A program made the position numbers and the translations under genes. DNA of 5,303 nucleotides from Pedococcus sp. (GTDB taxonomy: Bacteria; Actinomycetota; Actinomycetes; Actinomycetales; Dermatophilaceae), in NCBI GenBank assembly GCA_025936615.1, contig JAICSZ010000177.1, forward strand, positions 1-5,303, given 5' to 3'. Below the pieces are notes generated by a model, which made no database searches, was not told where the DNA came from, and saw only the letters and a program-made list of their open reading frames with translations. Of this stretch, positions 1 through 5,303 are shown one piece after another. Every line of letters starts with the position of its first letter. The first letter of the stretch is position 1.

Positions 1-7
1 AAGGAAG
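1..7 (+). promoter_or_regulatory. Shine-Dalgarno sequence of aspS
   Basis: AAGGAAG lies at the very start of the window, four bases before the GTG at 12. It is a good purine-rich match to the anti-Shine-Dalgarno sequence and supports GTG 12 as the true start of aspS rather than any later codon. Confidence 0.7.
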
Positions 8-11
8 TCTC

Positions 12-1850
12 GTGCTCCGCACCCATGAGGCCGGCACCCTGCGTGCCGGCTCGCAAGGACATGTTGGTCAGTCCGTGGTCTTGTGTGGCTGGGTCGCTCG
101 TCGGCGCGATCACGGCGGAGTGGCGTTCCTGGACCTGCGCGACGCGAGCGGCGTGGCCCAGGTGGTGGCCCGTGACGAGGTTCTGGCCGAGGGCGGCGCC
201 CACGACCTGCGCAACGAGTACTGCGTGCGGGTCGTGGGTGACGTGCGCGAGCGGCCGGAGGGCAACGCGAACGCCGACCTGCCGACGGGCGAGATCGAGG
301 TGGTCGCCAAGGAGCTGGAGGTGCTCAACCCCAGTGCCGCACTGCCCTTCCAGATCGACGAGCGCGTCACGGTCGGCGAGGAGTCTCGGCTCAAGTACCG
401 GTACCTGGACCTGCGCAGGCCCGGGAAGTCGTCCGCTGGCTCTGCGATCCGCTTGCGTTCCAAGGTCAACGCGGCGGCGCGCAAGGTGCTGGGGGAGCGG
501 GAGTTCGTCGAGATCGAGACCCCCACGCTGACCCGCTCCACTCCCGAGGGGGCGCGTGACTTCCTGGTTCCGGCACGACTCGCTCCGGGCAGCTGGTACG
601 CCCTGCCGCAGAGCCCGCAGCTGTTCAAGCAGCTGCTCATGGTGGCCGGGATGGAGCGGTACTACCAGATCGCCCGCTGCTACCGCGACGAGGACTTCCG
701 CGCCGACCGCCAGCCCGAGTTCACCCAGCTCGACATCGAGATGAGCTTTGTCGAGCAGGACGACGTGCTCGAGCTCGGAGAGGCGGTCGTCACCGAGGTC
801 TGGAAGCTCATCGGCGTCGACCTCGAGACGCCCTTCCAGCGGATGACGTACGCCGACGCCATGGCTCGGTTCGGCACCGACAAGCCCGACCTGCGCTTCG
901 GCAACGAGCTGGTCGACTGCACGGAGTACTTCACGGACACGCCGTTCCGGGTGTTCCAGTCCGAGTACGTCGGCGCGGTCGTCATGCCCGGTGGCGCGTC
1001 ACAGCCACGCAAGCAGCTCGACGCCTGGCAGGACTGGGCGAAGAGCCGTGGGGCCAAGGGCCTTGCCTACGTGCTCGTGCAGGAGGACGGCGAGCTCGGC
1101 GGCCCGGTCGCGAAGAACCTCTCGGACCAGGAGCGCCAGGGCCTCGCAGCCCAGGTCGGCGCACAGCCCGGCGACTGTGTCTTCTTCGCCGCCGGCGCAC
1201 GGAAGCCCTCGCGCGCACTACTAGGTGCGGCGCGACTCGAGATCGGGCGGCGCTGCAACCTCATCGACGAGGACGCGTGGTCCTACCTCTGGGTCCTCGA
1301 CGCGCCGCTGTTCGAGCCCTCGTCCGAAGCGGTGGCCGCCGGCGACGTGGCTGTCGGTGGCGGTGCGTGGACCGCGGTGCACCACGCCTTCACCTCGCCG
1401 AAGAAGGAGTTCGAGGACACCTTCGACACCGACCCCGGGCCGGCCCTCGCCTACGCCTACGACATGGTGTGCAACGGCAACGAGATCGGTGGTGGCTCGA
1501 TCCGTATCCACCGCCGTGACGTGCAGGAGCGGGTCTTCAAGGTCATGGGCCTGTCGCCCGAGGACGCGCAGGAGAAGTTCGGCTTCCTCCTCGACGCCTT
1601 CCAGTACGGTGCCCCGCCGCACGGCGGCATCGCGTTCGGCTGGGACCGCATCGTCTCGTTGCTCGCGGACACGGAGTCGATCCGCGACGTCATCGCCTTC
1701 CCCAAGACCGGTGGTGGCTACGACCCGTTGACTGCGGCGCCGGCCCCCATCACCCCGGAGCAGCGCAAGGAGGCGGGCGTCGACGCCAAGCCGGCCGACG
1801 ACGCCCCCGCGCCGCAGGGCGCCGAAGAGGTCAACCCGAAGCAGAGCTGA
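12..1850 (+). CDS. aspS: Aspartyl-tRNA synthetase, bacterial type, probably non-discriminating (AspRS)
   Basis: Cytoplasmic class IIb aminoacyl-tRNA synthetase that charges tRNA(Asp) with aspartate using ATP. The 612 residues cover the whole bacterial architecture. The N-terminal OB-fold anticodon-binding domain is at about 1-110 ([11 protein letters not shown] near 26-36). The catalytic core begins near 120, with the flipping-loop segment TPEGARD at 177-183, the aspartate-binding QSPQLFK at 200-206, and motif 2 with R225 and E227 followed by [13 protein letters not shown]. The bacterial GAD insertion is at about 295-425. The core resumes with GGGSIRI near 493-499 and motif 3 GIAFGWDRI at 539-547. 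The last 25 or so residues are an Ala/Pro/Asp-rich tail, common in actinobacterial AspRS. GTG 12 is chosen because of the AAGGAAG sequence before it and the family-typical MLRTHEAG N-terminus. His34 and Gly84 sit where non-discriminating enzymes carry His and Gly (discriminating E. coli has Leu and Lys), so it likely also makes Asp-tRNA(Asn). No break or missing catalytic residue was seen. The next gene starts one base after the stop. Confidence 0.98.
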   Translation: MLRTHEAGTLRAGSQGHVGQSVVLCGWVARRRDHGGVAFLDLRDASGVAQVVARDEVLAEGGAHDLRNEYCVRVVGDVRERPEGNANADLPTGEIEVVAKELEVLNPSAALPFQIDERVTVGEESRLKYRYLDLRRPGKSSAGSAIRLRSKVNAAARKVLGEREFVEIETPTLTRSTPEGARDFLVPARLAPGSWYALPQSPQLFKQLLMVAGMERYYQIARCYRDEDFRADRQPEFTQLDIEMSFVEQDDVLELGEAVVTEVWKLIGVDLETPFQRMTYADAMARFGTDKPDLRFGNELVDCTEYFTDTPFRVFQSEYVGAVVMPGGASQPRKQLDAWQDWAKSRGAKGLAYVLVQEDGELGGPVAKNLSDQERQGLAAQVGAQPGDCVFFAAGARKPSRALLGAARLEIGRRCNLIDEDAWSYLWVLDAPLFEPSSEAVAAGDVAVGGGAWTAVHHAFTSPKKEFEDTFDTDPGPALAYAYDMVCNGNEIGGGSIRIHRRDVQERVFKVMGLSPEDAQEKFGFLLDAFQYGAPPHGGIAFGWDRIVSLLADTESIRDVIAFPKTGGGYDPLTAAPAPITPEQRKEAGVDAKPADDAPAPQGAEEVNPKQS

Positions 1851-1851
1851 G

Positions 1852-2451
1852 GTGCTCCGCGCGCTGCTCTGGGACGCCGACGGCGTCCTGCAGCATTCGC
1901 CTGTGGGGTGGGTCGAGGCGCTCGACGCCGCCGGTGGCCCGGGCTTTGCGGAGGCGGTGTTCGAGGCCGAGCTGGGCGCGATGCGTGGCTCGGAGCCGCT
2001 GCGACTGACGCTCGAGCGAGTCCTGGAAGGCTGGCCCGACGCGCGGACCGACGTCCCGGCGCTGCTCGAGCTCTGGGAGCGTGCGGTGGTCGACGAGGCC
2101 GCCATGGAGCTCGTCGCAGAGGTGCGTGCCGCGGGTGTCCACTGCGCCCTGGCCACCAACCAGCAGGACCACCGGCGCACCTGGATGCGCGACCACCTCG
2201 GGCACGACGCCCGCTTCGACCGCGTCTACTACTCGTGTGAGATCGGCGCGGCGAAGCCCGAGAAGGAGTTCTTCCGCCACATCCTCGACGACCTCGACCT
2301 CCCCGCCGCTGCGGTCGGGTTCGTCGACGACAGCCCCGCGAACGTGCAGGCGGCACTCGACGTCGGACTCCACGCGGTCCGACACGACCCCGCGTCGGGC
2401 GCCCAGAAGCTGCGTAACGAGGTCTGGGCACTGCTCACCGCCGCGACCTAG
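1852..2451 (+). CDS. HAD-superfamily hydrolase (subclass I, small helical cap)
   Basis: A 199-residue haloacid-dehalogenase-superfamily protein, most likely a cytoplasmic phosphatase or related hydrolase; the substrate cannot be read from sequence. All four HAD motifs are present. Motif I is DADGVL at 8-13, with D8 as predicted nucleophile and D10 as acid/base. Motif II is T102 in ALATNQQ. Motif III is K135 in GAAKPE. Motif IV is FVDDSPANV at 157-165 with D159/D160 for Mg2+. About 75 mostly helical residues between motif I and motif II fit a C1-type helical cap, as in epoxide-hydrolase N-terminal, haloacid dehalogenase or phosphoglycolate phosphatase relatives. Length is normal for the group. 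GTG 1852 is the only start that keeps motif I; the next in-frame GTG (Val18) would delete it. There is no convincing Shine-Dalgarno, and the start lies one base after the aspS stop, so translation is probably coupled to aspS. It could be a housekeeping metabolite phosphatase; no link to tRNA charging is visible beyond position. Confidence 0.9.
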   Translation: MLRALLWDADGVLQHSPVGWVEALDAAGGPGFAEAVFEAELGAMRGSEPLRLTLERVLEGWPDARTDVPALLELWERAVVDEAAMELVAEVRAAGVHCALATNQQDHRRTWMRDHLGHDARFDRVYYSCEIGAAKPEKEFFRHILDDLDLPAAAVGFVDDSPANVQAALDVGLHAVRHDPASGAQKLRNEVWALLTAAT

Positions 2452-2488
2452 GCCAAGCTCCCAGCCAAGCGGCTTCCCAGGTGCGACG

Positions 2489-2520
2489 AAAAGTGATATC
2501 ACTTAGATGTCTATTTCATC
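2489..2520. promoter_or_regulatory. AT-rich patch upstream of the SPFH gene, probable promoter region
   Basis: Only 9 of 32 bases are G or C here, against a very GC-rich surrounding. It lies in the only sizeable non-coding gap of the window, between the HAD stop and the SPFH ribosome binding site, where the promoter of the SPFH/Arc-like unit is expected. TTAGAT (2503-2508) is a possible weak -10 element, but no convincing -35 partner is visible, so the start of transcription cannot be placed. Confidence 0.5.
2491..2504. promoter_or_regulatory. Perfect 14-bp palindrome, candidate operator for the SPFH/Arc-like operon
   Basis: AAGTGATATCACTT equals its own reverse complement over all 14 bases; the symmetry stops at the flanking A on each side. 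It begins 40 bp after the HAD stop and ends 29 bp before the ATG at 2534. The arms meet at a central AT step with no loop, so it cannot form a useful hairpin and reads as a protein-binding site, not a terminator. No second copy was noticed in the window. The Arc-type DNA-binding protein encoded at 3499 is the obvious candidate ligand (inference). Binding here would block a promoter in the same AT-rich patch. Confidence 0.6.
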
Positions 2521-2522
2521 TC

Positions 2523-2528
2523 GGGAGG
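2523..2528 (+). promoter_or_regulatory. Shine-Dalgarno sequence that fixes the SPFH start
   Basis: GGGAGG sits five bases before ATG 2534, an ideal spacing. The in-frame ATG at 2507 has only the palindrome and AT-rich sequence before it and no Shine-Dalgarno, so 2534 is preferred. Confidence 0.75.
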
Positions 2529-2533
2529 CAGGC

Positions 2534-3496
2534 ATGAACAACACACTCGAGCCCAGCGGCGCCGACCCGGTGTCGCAGCCGCCGGCCACCGAGCCCGTCG
2601 GCCACCAGGGCGCCAGGGTCGATGTCGCCGAGCGACCTGCCTGGGCGGTCGACGGCTTCCTCGCGCTCGGGGTGGCACTCGTCCTCGTGGCTGTCATGGT
2701 GTGGATCGGCACGGGCATGGCCAGCTCCACGGAGTCGACAACAGGCCGGTCGTGGATCGTGGCTGGCCTCGCGTTGGTGGTCGTGCTCATCGCCTCGTCG
2801 CTGGTCGTCGTGTCGCCCGGCACCACCAAGGTCGTGCAGTTCTTCGGCCGGTACGTCGGGACGACTCGGCGCAACGGGCTCAGCATGGTGGTGCCGCTGA
2901 CGACGCGTCGCACCGTGTCGATCCGGGTGCACAACTTCGAGACCAACGCGCTCAAGGTCAACGACGCGAGCGGCAACCCGGTGGAGATCGCGGCCATCGT
3001 GGTGTGGCAGGTGGCCGACACGGCCCGGGCGAGCTTCGCGGTGGAGCGGTACCAGGACTTCGTGCGGGTGCAGTCCGAGGCCGCACTGCGTCACGTTGCC
3101 ACAACCCGGCCGTATGACGACCCCACTGGCGACGAGGAGTCCCTGCGGGGGTCCACAGACCTGGTGTCGGCAGAGCTGGCCCACGAGGTGGCGGAGCGGG
3201 TGGCGGTCGCCGGGGTGGAGATCGTCGAGGTGCGGATCAGCCACCTCGCCTACGCGCCGGAGATCGCTCAGGCGATGCTGCGCCGGCAGCAGGCCAGCGC
3301 CGTGGTGGCGGCACGCTCTCGCATCGTCGAGGGCGCGGTCGGCATGGTCGAGATGGCCCTCGAGCGGCTCGAGTCCCAGGCCATCGTCGAGCTCGACGAC
3401 GAGCGTCGTGCTGCCATGGTGTCCAACCTGCTGGTTGTGCTCTGCAGCGAGCAGAGCGCCTCGCCGGTCCTCAACACGGGCAGCCTCTACACCTGA
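2534..3496 (+). CDS. SPFH-domain (band 7 / stomatin-prohibitin-like) membrane protein
   Basis: A 320-residue member of the SPFH superfamily, whose proteins oligomerise at membranes as scaffolds or microdomain organisers and often modulate proteases or transporters; the specific role is unknown. Residues 1-39 are a hydrophilic Pro/Ser-rich lead. Two hydrophobic helices follow, at about 40-59 and 73-93. The loop between them has a single Arg near its end, while the stretch after helix 2 is Arg-rich, which by the positive-inside rule puts the SPFH domain (about 91-260) in the cytoplasm. Markers are [18 protein letters not shown] at 93-110, [13 protein letters not shown] near 148-160, and [15 protein letters not shown] at 235-249 followed by RRQQASAVV. 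The C-terminal helix [10 protein letters not shown] (295-304) and end VLNTGSLY resemble a subgroup I recall as widespread in bacteria. No NfeD-type partner is visible here. The start is ATG 2534 because of its GGGAGG. An Arc-type regulator starts two bases after its stop, and the palindrome lies upstream, so the pair is probably one regulated operon. Confidence 0.93.
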   Translation: MNNTLEPSGADPVSQPPATEPVGHQGARVDVAERPAWAVDGFLALGVALVLVAVMVWIGTGMASSTESTTGRSWIVAGLALVVVLIASSLVVVSPGTTKVVQFFGRYVGTTRRNGLSMVVPLTTRRTVSIRVHNFETNALKVNDASGNPVEIAAIVVWQVADTARASFAVERYQDFVRVQSEAALRHVATTRPYDDPTGDEESLRGSTDLVSAELAHEVAERVAVAGVEIVEVRISHLAYAPEIAQAMLRRQQASAVVAARSRIVEGAVGMVEMALERLESQAIVELDDERRAAMVSNLLVVLCSEQSASPVLNTGSLYT

Positions 3497-3498
3497 CC

Positions 3499-3732
3499 GT
3501 GCCCGAGCAGCCAGCACGTCCCCGGCCGGAGCGGCACCAGGTCCCGCTCCGGCTCGACCCTGCCGTCCCCGCGGCACTGTCCCGGTGGGCCGCCGACGAG
3601 CTGCGCAGCGTCAACGCCCAGATCGAGCTGGTCATCCGGCGCGCCTTGGCGGAGGCGGGGCGGGAGCCCAAGGGCGCGGACCCGGTGCGCCGCCGTGGAC
3701 GGCCTCGCAAGTCGGGGCAGGACGCGCCCTAG
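3499..3732 (+). CDS. Small Arc-type ribbon-helix-helix DNA-binding protein with AT-hook-like tail
   Basis: A 77-residue cytoplasmic DNA-binding protein. Residues 14-19 (QVPLRL) fit the single beta-strand that RHH dimers insert into the major groove. Helix A is at about 21-34. RSVNAQIE at 36-43 matches the turn and helix B signature of the Arc family (Arc itself has RSVNSEIY), and helix B runs to about 52. The C-terminus is strongly basic and contains RRRGRPRK at 64-71, whose RGRP core is that of an AT-hook, a minor-groove binder of AT-rich DNA. The GTG start lies two bases after the SPFH stop with only a weak purine stretch upstream, so translation is likely coupled. The likely role is autoregulation of the SPFH operon through the 2491-2504 palindrome (inference). 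Arc-like proteins of this size are often labelled HicB-like or antitoxin by pipelines, but no toxin gene is adjacent, so an antitoxin role is not supported. The stop overlaps that of the convergent gene. Confidence 0.88.
   Translation: MPEQPARPRPERHQVPLRLDPAVPAALSRWAADELRSVNAQIELVIRRALAEAGREPKGADPVRRRGRPRKSGQDAP
3729..3732. other. CTAG shared by two convergent stop codons
   Basis: The plus-strand Arc-like gene ends in TAG at 3730-3732. The minus-strand DUF427 gene ends in TAG read from 3731 back to 3729. The four bases CTAG serve both, so the coding regions overlap by two bases with no intergenic space. Confidence 0.9.
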
Positions 3733-4544
3733 GCAACCGGCTGCGGCATGGAGCCACTCTGGGGCTGTCCGTCGACGAGCACCTCGGCGCGTTCGCTCCA
3801 GAACGCGACAAGGCCCTTGACAGGCTCGGCCTCGTGGAGAGGGTCGGGGTAGACCCAGGCGATGTCACACCCCCGGTCACCATCGGCGGCGTCGGTCGTC
3901 CTGACACTGAGGTAGCCCGCCACGCCCTTGTAGGCACAGGTCGTGTGGGTGTCGGAAGGGGACAACAGGTCCATCCGGACGTCCTCGGCCGGCAGGTACC
4001 ACCGGACTGGCAGGTGAGTCTCGAACAGGGCAACCGACCGGTCGGACTCGGCCAGCACGACCCCGTCGAGCTGCACCCGCACGTGCCGGTCGCTGGGGAG
4101 GATGTCGATCCGCTTGAACGGGTCGTGTGGGTGGCCAAGCACCGGCTGGTCCTCCTCCACCCACGCGAAGCGCGCGAAGTCCACCACCACCCGGCCGCCC
4201 AGGTCGGCATCGTCTGGACGGAACGCCACCTCGCCGAGGTCCGCATGTCCCTTCAGACCCAGGGCAGAGCCGGCCGTGGTGTGCCAGTCGAAGTGACCCG
4301 GCGCCAGCACCGGTGGGAGCTGCTCGGGCGGCGTGGTACCCGAAACCTCGGTCAGCACGAGGGAAAAGTCCTCCTGCGGGACGGCGTACTGGGGGACCAC
4401 CCTGCCCGGTTCCCACACCAGCTGCGCGTCGCGAGTGTCCAGCAACACCTCGCCATCGAGGCTGGCCCGCAGCCGCTTGGGGGTGCGCGCGGTGCGAAGC
4501 TGCCCGAGCGATTCGCGCCACTGGGCCGTGAGGTCAAGGGCCAT
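3729..4544 (-). CDS. Tandem DUF427 (NTP_transf_9) domain protein
   Basis: A 271-residue soluble protein built from two DUF427 units; no enzymatic function is established for the family that I can state. The duplication can be read directly. DGEVLLDTRD at 30-39 matches DGVVLAESDR at 160-169. WEPGRVVPQYAVPQED at 44-59 matches FETHLPVRWYLPAED at 174-188. VVVDFARFAWVEEDQPV near 119-135 aligns roughly with CDIAWVYPDP near 226-235. The register is about 130 residues. The second unit (about 155-258) looks more canonical: it keeps CAYKG at 203-207, close to the CPYKG I associate with the family, and an AFWSER segment near 247-252. The first unit has no CxYKG and is probably degenerate or structural. 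There is no signal peptide or membrane segment. ATG 4544 is preceded by GGGAGC on its own strand at 4561-4556, a rather long 11-base spacing. The GNAT gene ends 18 bp upstream on the same strand, so the two probably form an operon. Confidence 0.85.
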   Translation of the reverse strand: MALDLTAQWRESLGQLRTARTPKRLRASLDGEVLLDTRDAQLVWEPGRVVPQYAVPQEDFSLVLTEVSGTTPPEQLPPVLAPGHFDWHTTAGSALGLKGHADLGEVAFRPDDADLGGRVVVDFARFAWVEEDQPVLGHPHDPFKRIDILPSDRHVRVQLDGVVLAESDRSVALFETHLPVRWYLPAEDVRMDLLSPSDTHTTCAYKGVAGYLSVRTTDAADGDRGCDIAWVYPDPLHEAEPVKGLVAFWSERAEVLVDGQPQSGSMPQPVA

Positions 4545-4562
4545 GACGCAAGCGTGCTCCCG

Positions 4563-5303
4563 CTAGTGCGTTGGCGCCAGCCTGCGACTCGACCACAGGT
4601 GGTCCCCGCCGTAACCGAGCCCGTGGTACACCCGACGGGCGACGTCGTTGTGCGAGTACAGACCGAGCGTGCACACGCCGGTCTCGTGGACCGCTGCGCG
4701 CGTGAGGTGTGCCGTGACGGCCAGTCCCAGCCCCGTCCCACGTCTCGCGGGGTGCACGGTGATCCCGGACAGGATCGGCCACCCAGCCAGGTTCGGCTCC
4801 CTGACCCCGCAGGCCACCAGTCTCCCCAGCTCGTCGTGCGCCCCGACCCAGTGCTGGTCGGGGAACTCGAAGGGGCGGGCGTCAGTCGCGGGGTTCGCGA
4901 GGTCGAGCAGCGAGCGGATGTCGTCGACGTCGTTGCGGGACAACGCAACCAGTCGTGACTCGGCGGCCACGACGGGAGGCGGCGACGCGGCATACAGCCA
5001 CTCCCACTCGTTGCCCTCGCCAAGGGCGAGGTGCTCCGCCACCGCGTCGAGGGAGCCACGAGACACCGTGACCCCGGTCAGGTCCGCGAGCAGGTCCTGC
5101 TCGGCCAGCCACCGCATGAGTGCACCCGCGTCGGCGGCCGGACCGATCACGACGAGGCCGAGGCGGCGGGTGTGCGTGCGCCGGGGGACGGCGACGGCGT
5201 CGCCGAGCGACCAGGCCGGGTGCTCCAGGGGGTCGGGCAGGTCGAAGCGGATGAACGGGTCGCCACTGGTTGCCTCGAGCAGCTCGGCGTGCGAGTCCAG
5301 GCG
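4563..5303 (-). CDS. GNAT-family N-acetyltransferase (FR47-like), 5' end outside the window
   Basis: A predicted acetyl-CoA-dependent N-acetyltransferase; the acceptor is unknown. The frame stays open from the TAG at 4565-4563 to the window edge, giving 246 visible residues. The extra 51 codons beyond the GTG at 5150 read as ordinary protein (they include DPFIRFDLPDP and AVPRRTHTRR), so the true start lies beyond 5303 and GTG 5150 is not the start. The GNAT fold occupies roughly the second half. FEFPDQHWVGAHDELGRLVACG (visible residues about 145-166) forms the central strands. GITVHPARRGTGLG ends at about 193 and is motif A, with RRGTGLG as the CoA pyrophosphate loop of the R/Q-x-x-G-x-G/A type. 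LGLYSHNDVARRVYHGLGY (about 213-231) is motif B, as in FR47-like members. The N-terminal part probably forms a divergent second GNAT-like or linker domain, as in 250-300 residue relatives. It lies upstream of the DUF427 gene in a likely operon. Confidence 0.9.
   Translation of the reverse strand, partial: RLDSHAELLEATSGDPFIRFDLPDPLEHPAWSLGDAVAVPRRTHTRRLGLVVIGPAADAGALMRWLAEQDLLADLTGVTVSRGSLDAVAEHLALGEGNEWEWLYAASPPPVVAAESRLVALSRNDVDDIRSLLDLANPATDARPFEFPDQHWVGAHDELGRLVACGVREPNLAGWPILSGITVHPARRGTGLGLAVTAHLTRAAVHETGVCTLGLYSHNDVARRVYHGLGYGGDHLWSSRRLAPTH

Noticed and set aside
1221..2180. A 319-codon minus-strand frame antisense to the aspS 3' part and the HAD gene
   Set aside because: It crosses two well-supported genes, has low-complexity Ser/Arg/Val composition and no motif; it is a GC-driven shadow.
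2452..2475. Possible terminator or repeat after the HAD gene: GCCAAGC occurs twice, and AGCC-AAGC-GGCT could fold
   Set aside because: The stem is only four base pairs with no extension and no T-tract, and the repeat is only seven bases. It is too weak to call a terminator or a functional repeat.
3499..3732. Arc-like protein as antitoxin of a toxin-antitoxin pair
   Set aside because: The partner gene is a clear SPFH membrane protein and no small toxin-like gene lies on either side, so the RHH fold alone does not support a toxin-antitoxin call.
3096..4958. A 620-codon open frame on the plus strand running through the SPFH gene end, the Arc-like gene, DUF427 and GNAT
   Set aside because: Its product is Arg/Pro/Gly/Ser-rich with no recognisable domain, and it is antisense to two clear families and out of frame with two more. 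Long open shadow frames are expected at this GC content.
5148..5150. GTG 5150 as the start of the GNAT gene
   Set aside because: The frame remains open for 51 further codons to the window edge with plausible protein sequence, and no Shine-Dalgarno precedes the GTG, so the gene is better described as partial.

Overview
This is a dense, GC-rich window (very high G+C, GTG starts, almost no intergenic space) with the codon use and protein types of a high-GC actinomycete. The AspRS N-terminus and the SPFH/Arc-like pair would suit Intrasporangiaceae, Nocardioides-like or related lineages. That placement comes from recalled protein resemblance, not a search.

Layout, left to right. Plus strand: a complete aspS (aspartyl-tRNA synthetase) with its Shine-Dalgarno at the window edge. 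One base after its stop comes a small HAD-superfamily hydrolase. A gap of about 80 bp follows, holding an AT-rich patch centred on a perfect 14-bp palindrome. Next is a two-gene unit: a membrane-anchored SPFH (stomatin/prohibitin/flotillin-like) protein and, two bases later, a 77-residue Arc-type ribbon-helix-helix DNA-binding protein with an AT-hook-like basic tail. Minus strand, convergent: a tandem DUF427 (NTP_transf_9) protein whose stop codon shares a CTAG with the stop of the Arc-like gene, preceded 18 bp upstream by a GNAT acetyltransferase that runs off the right edge of the window.

How the genes may work together. aspS and the HAD gene look co-transcribed. AspRS carries His34 and Gly84 at the positions associated with non-discriminating enzymes, so it probably also makes Asp-tRNA(Asn) for GatCAB. 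The part most worth a second look is the SPFH/Arc-like pair. A membrane scaffold protein is translationally linked to a small DNA-binding protein, and a palindrome of operator type sits just upstream. The simplest model is an autoregulated operon whose repressor may be tuned by, or report on, the membrane SPFH assembly. The DUF427 and GNAT genes look like a separate accessory operon of unknown substrate.

No RNA genes, insertion sequences, CRISPR arrays or phage genes were seen, and no stretch over 300 bases lacks a gene.
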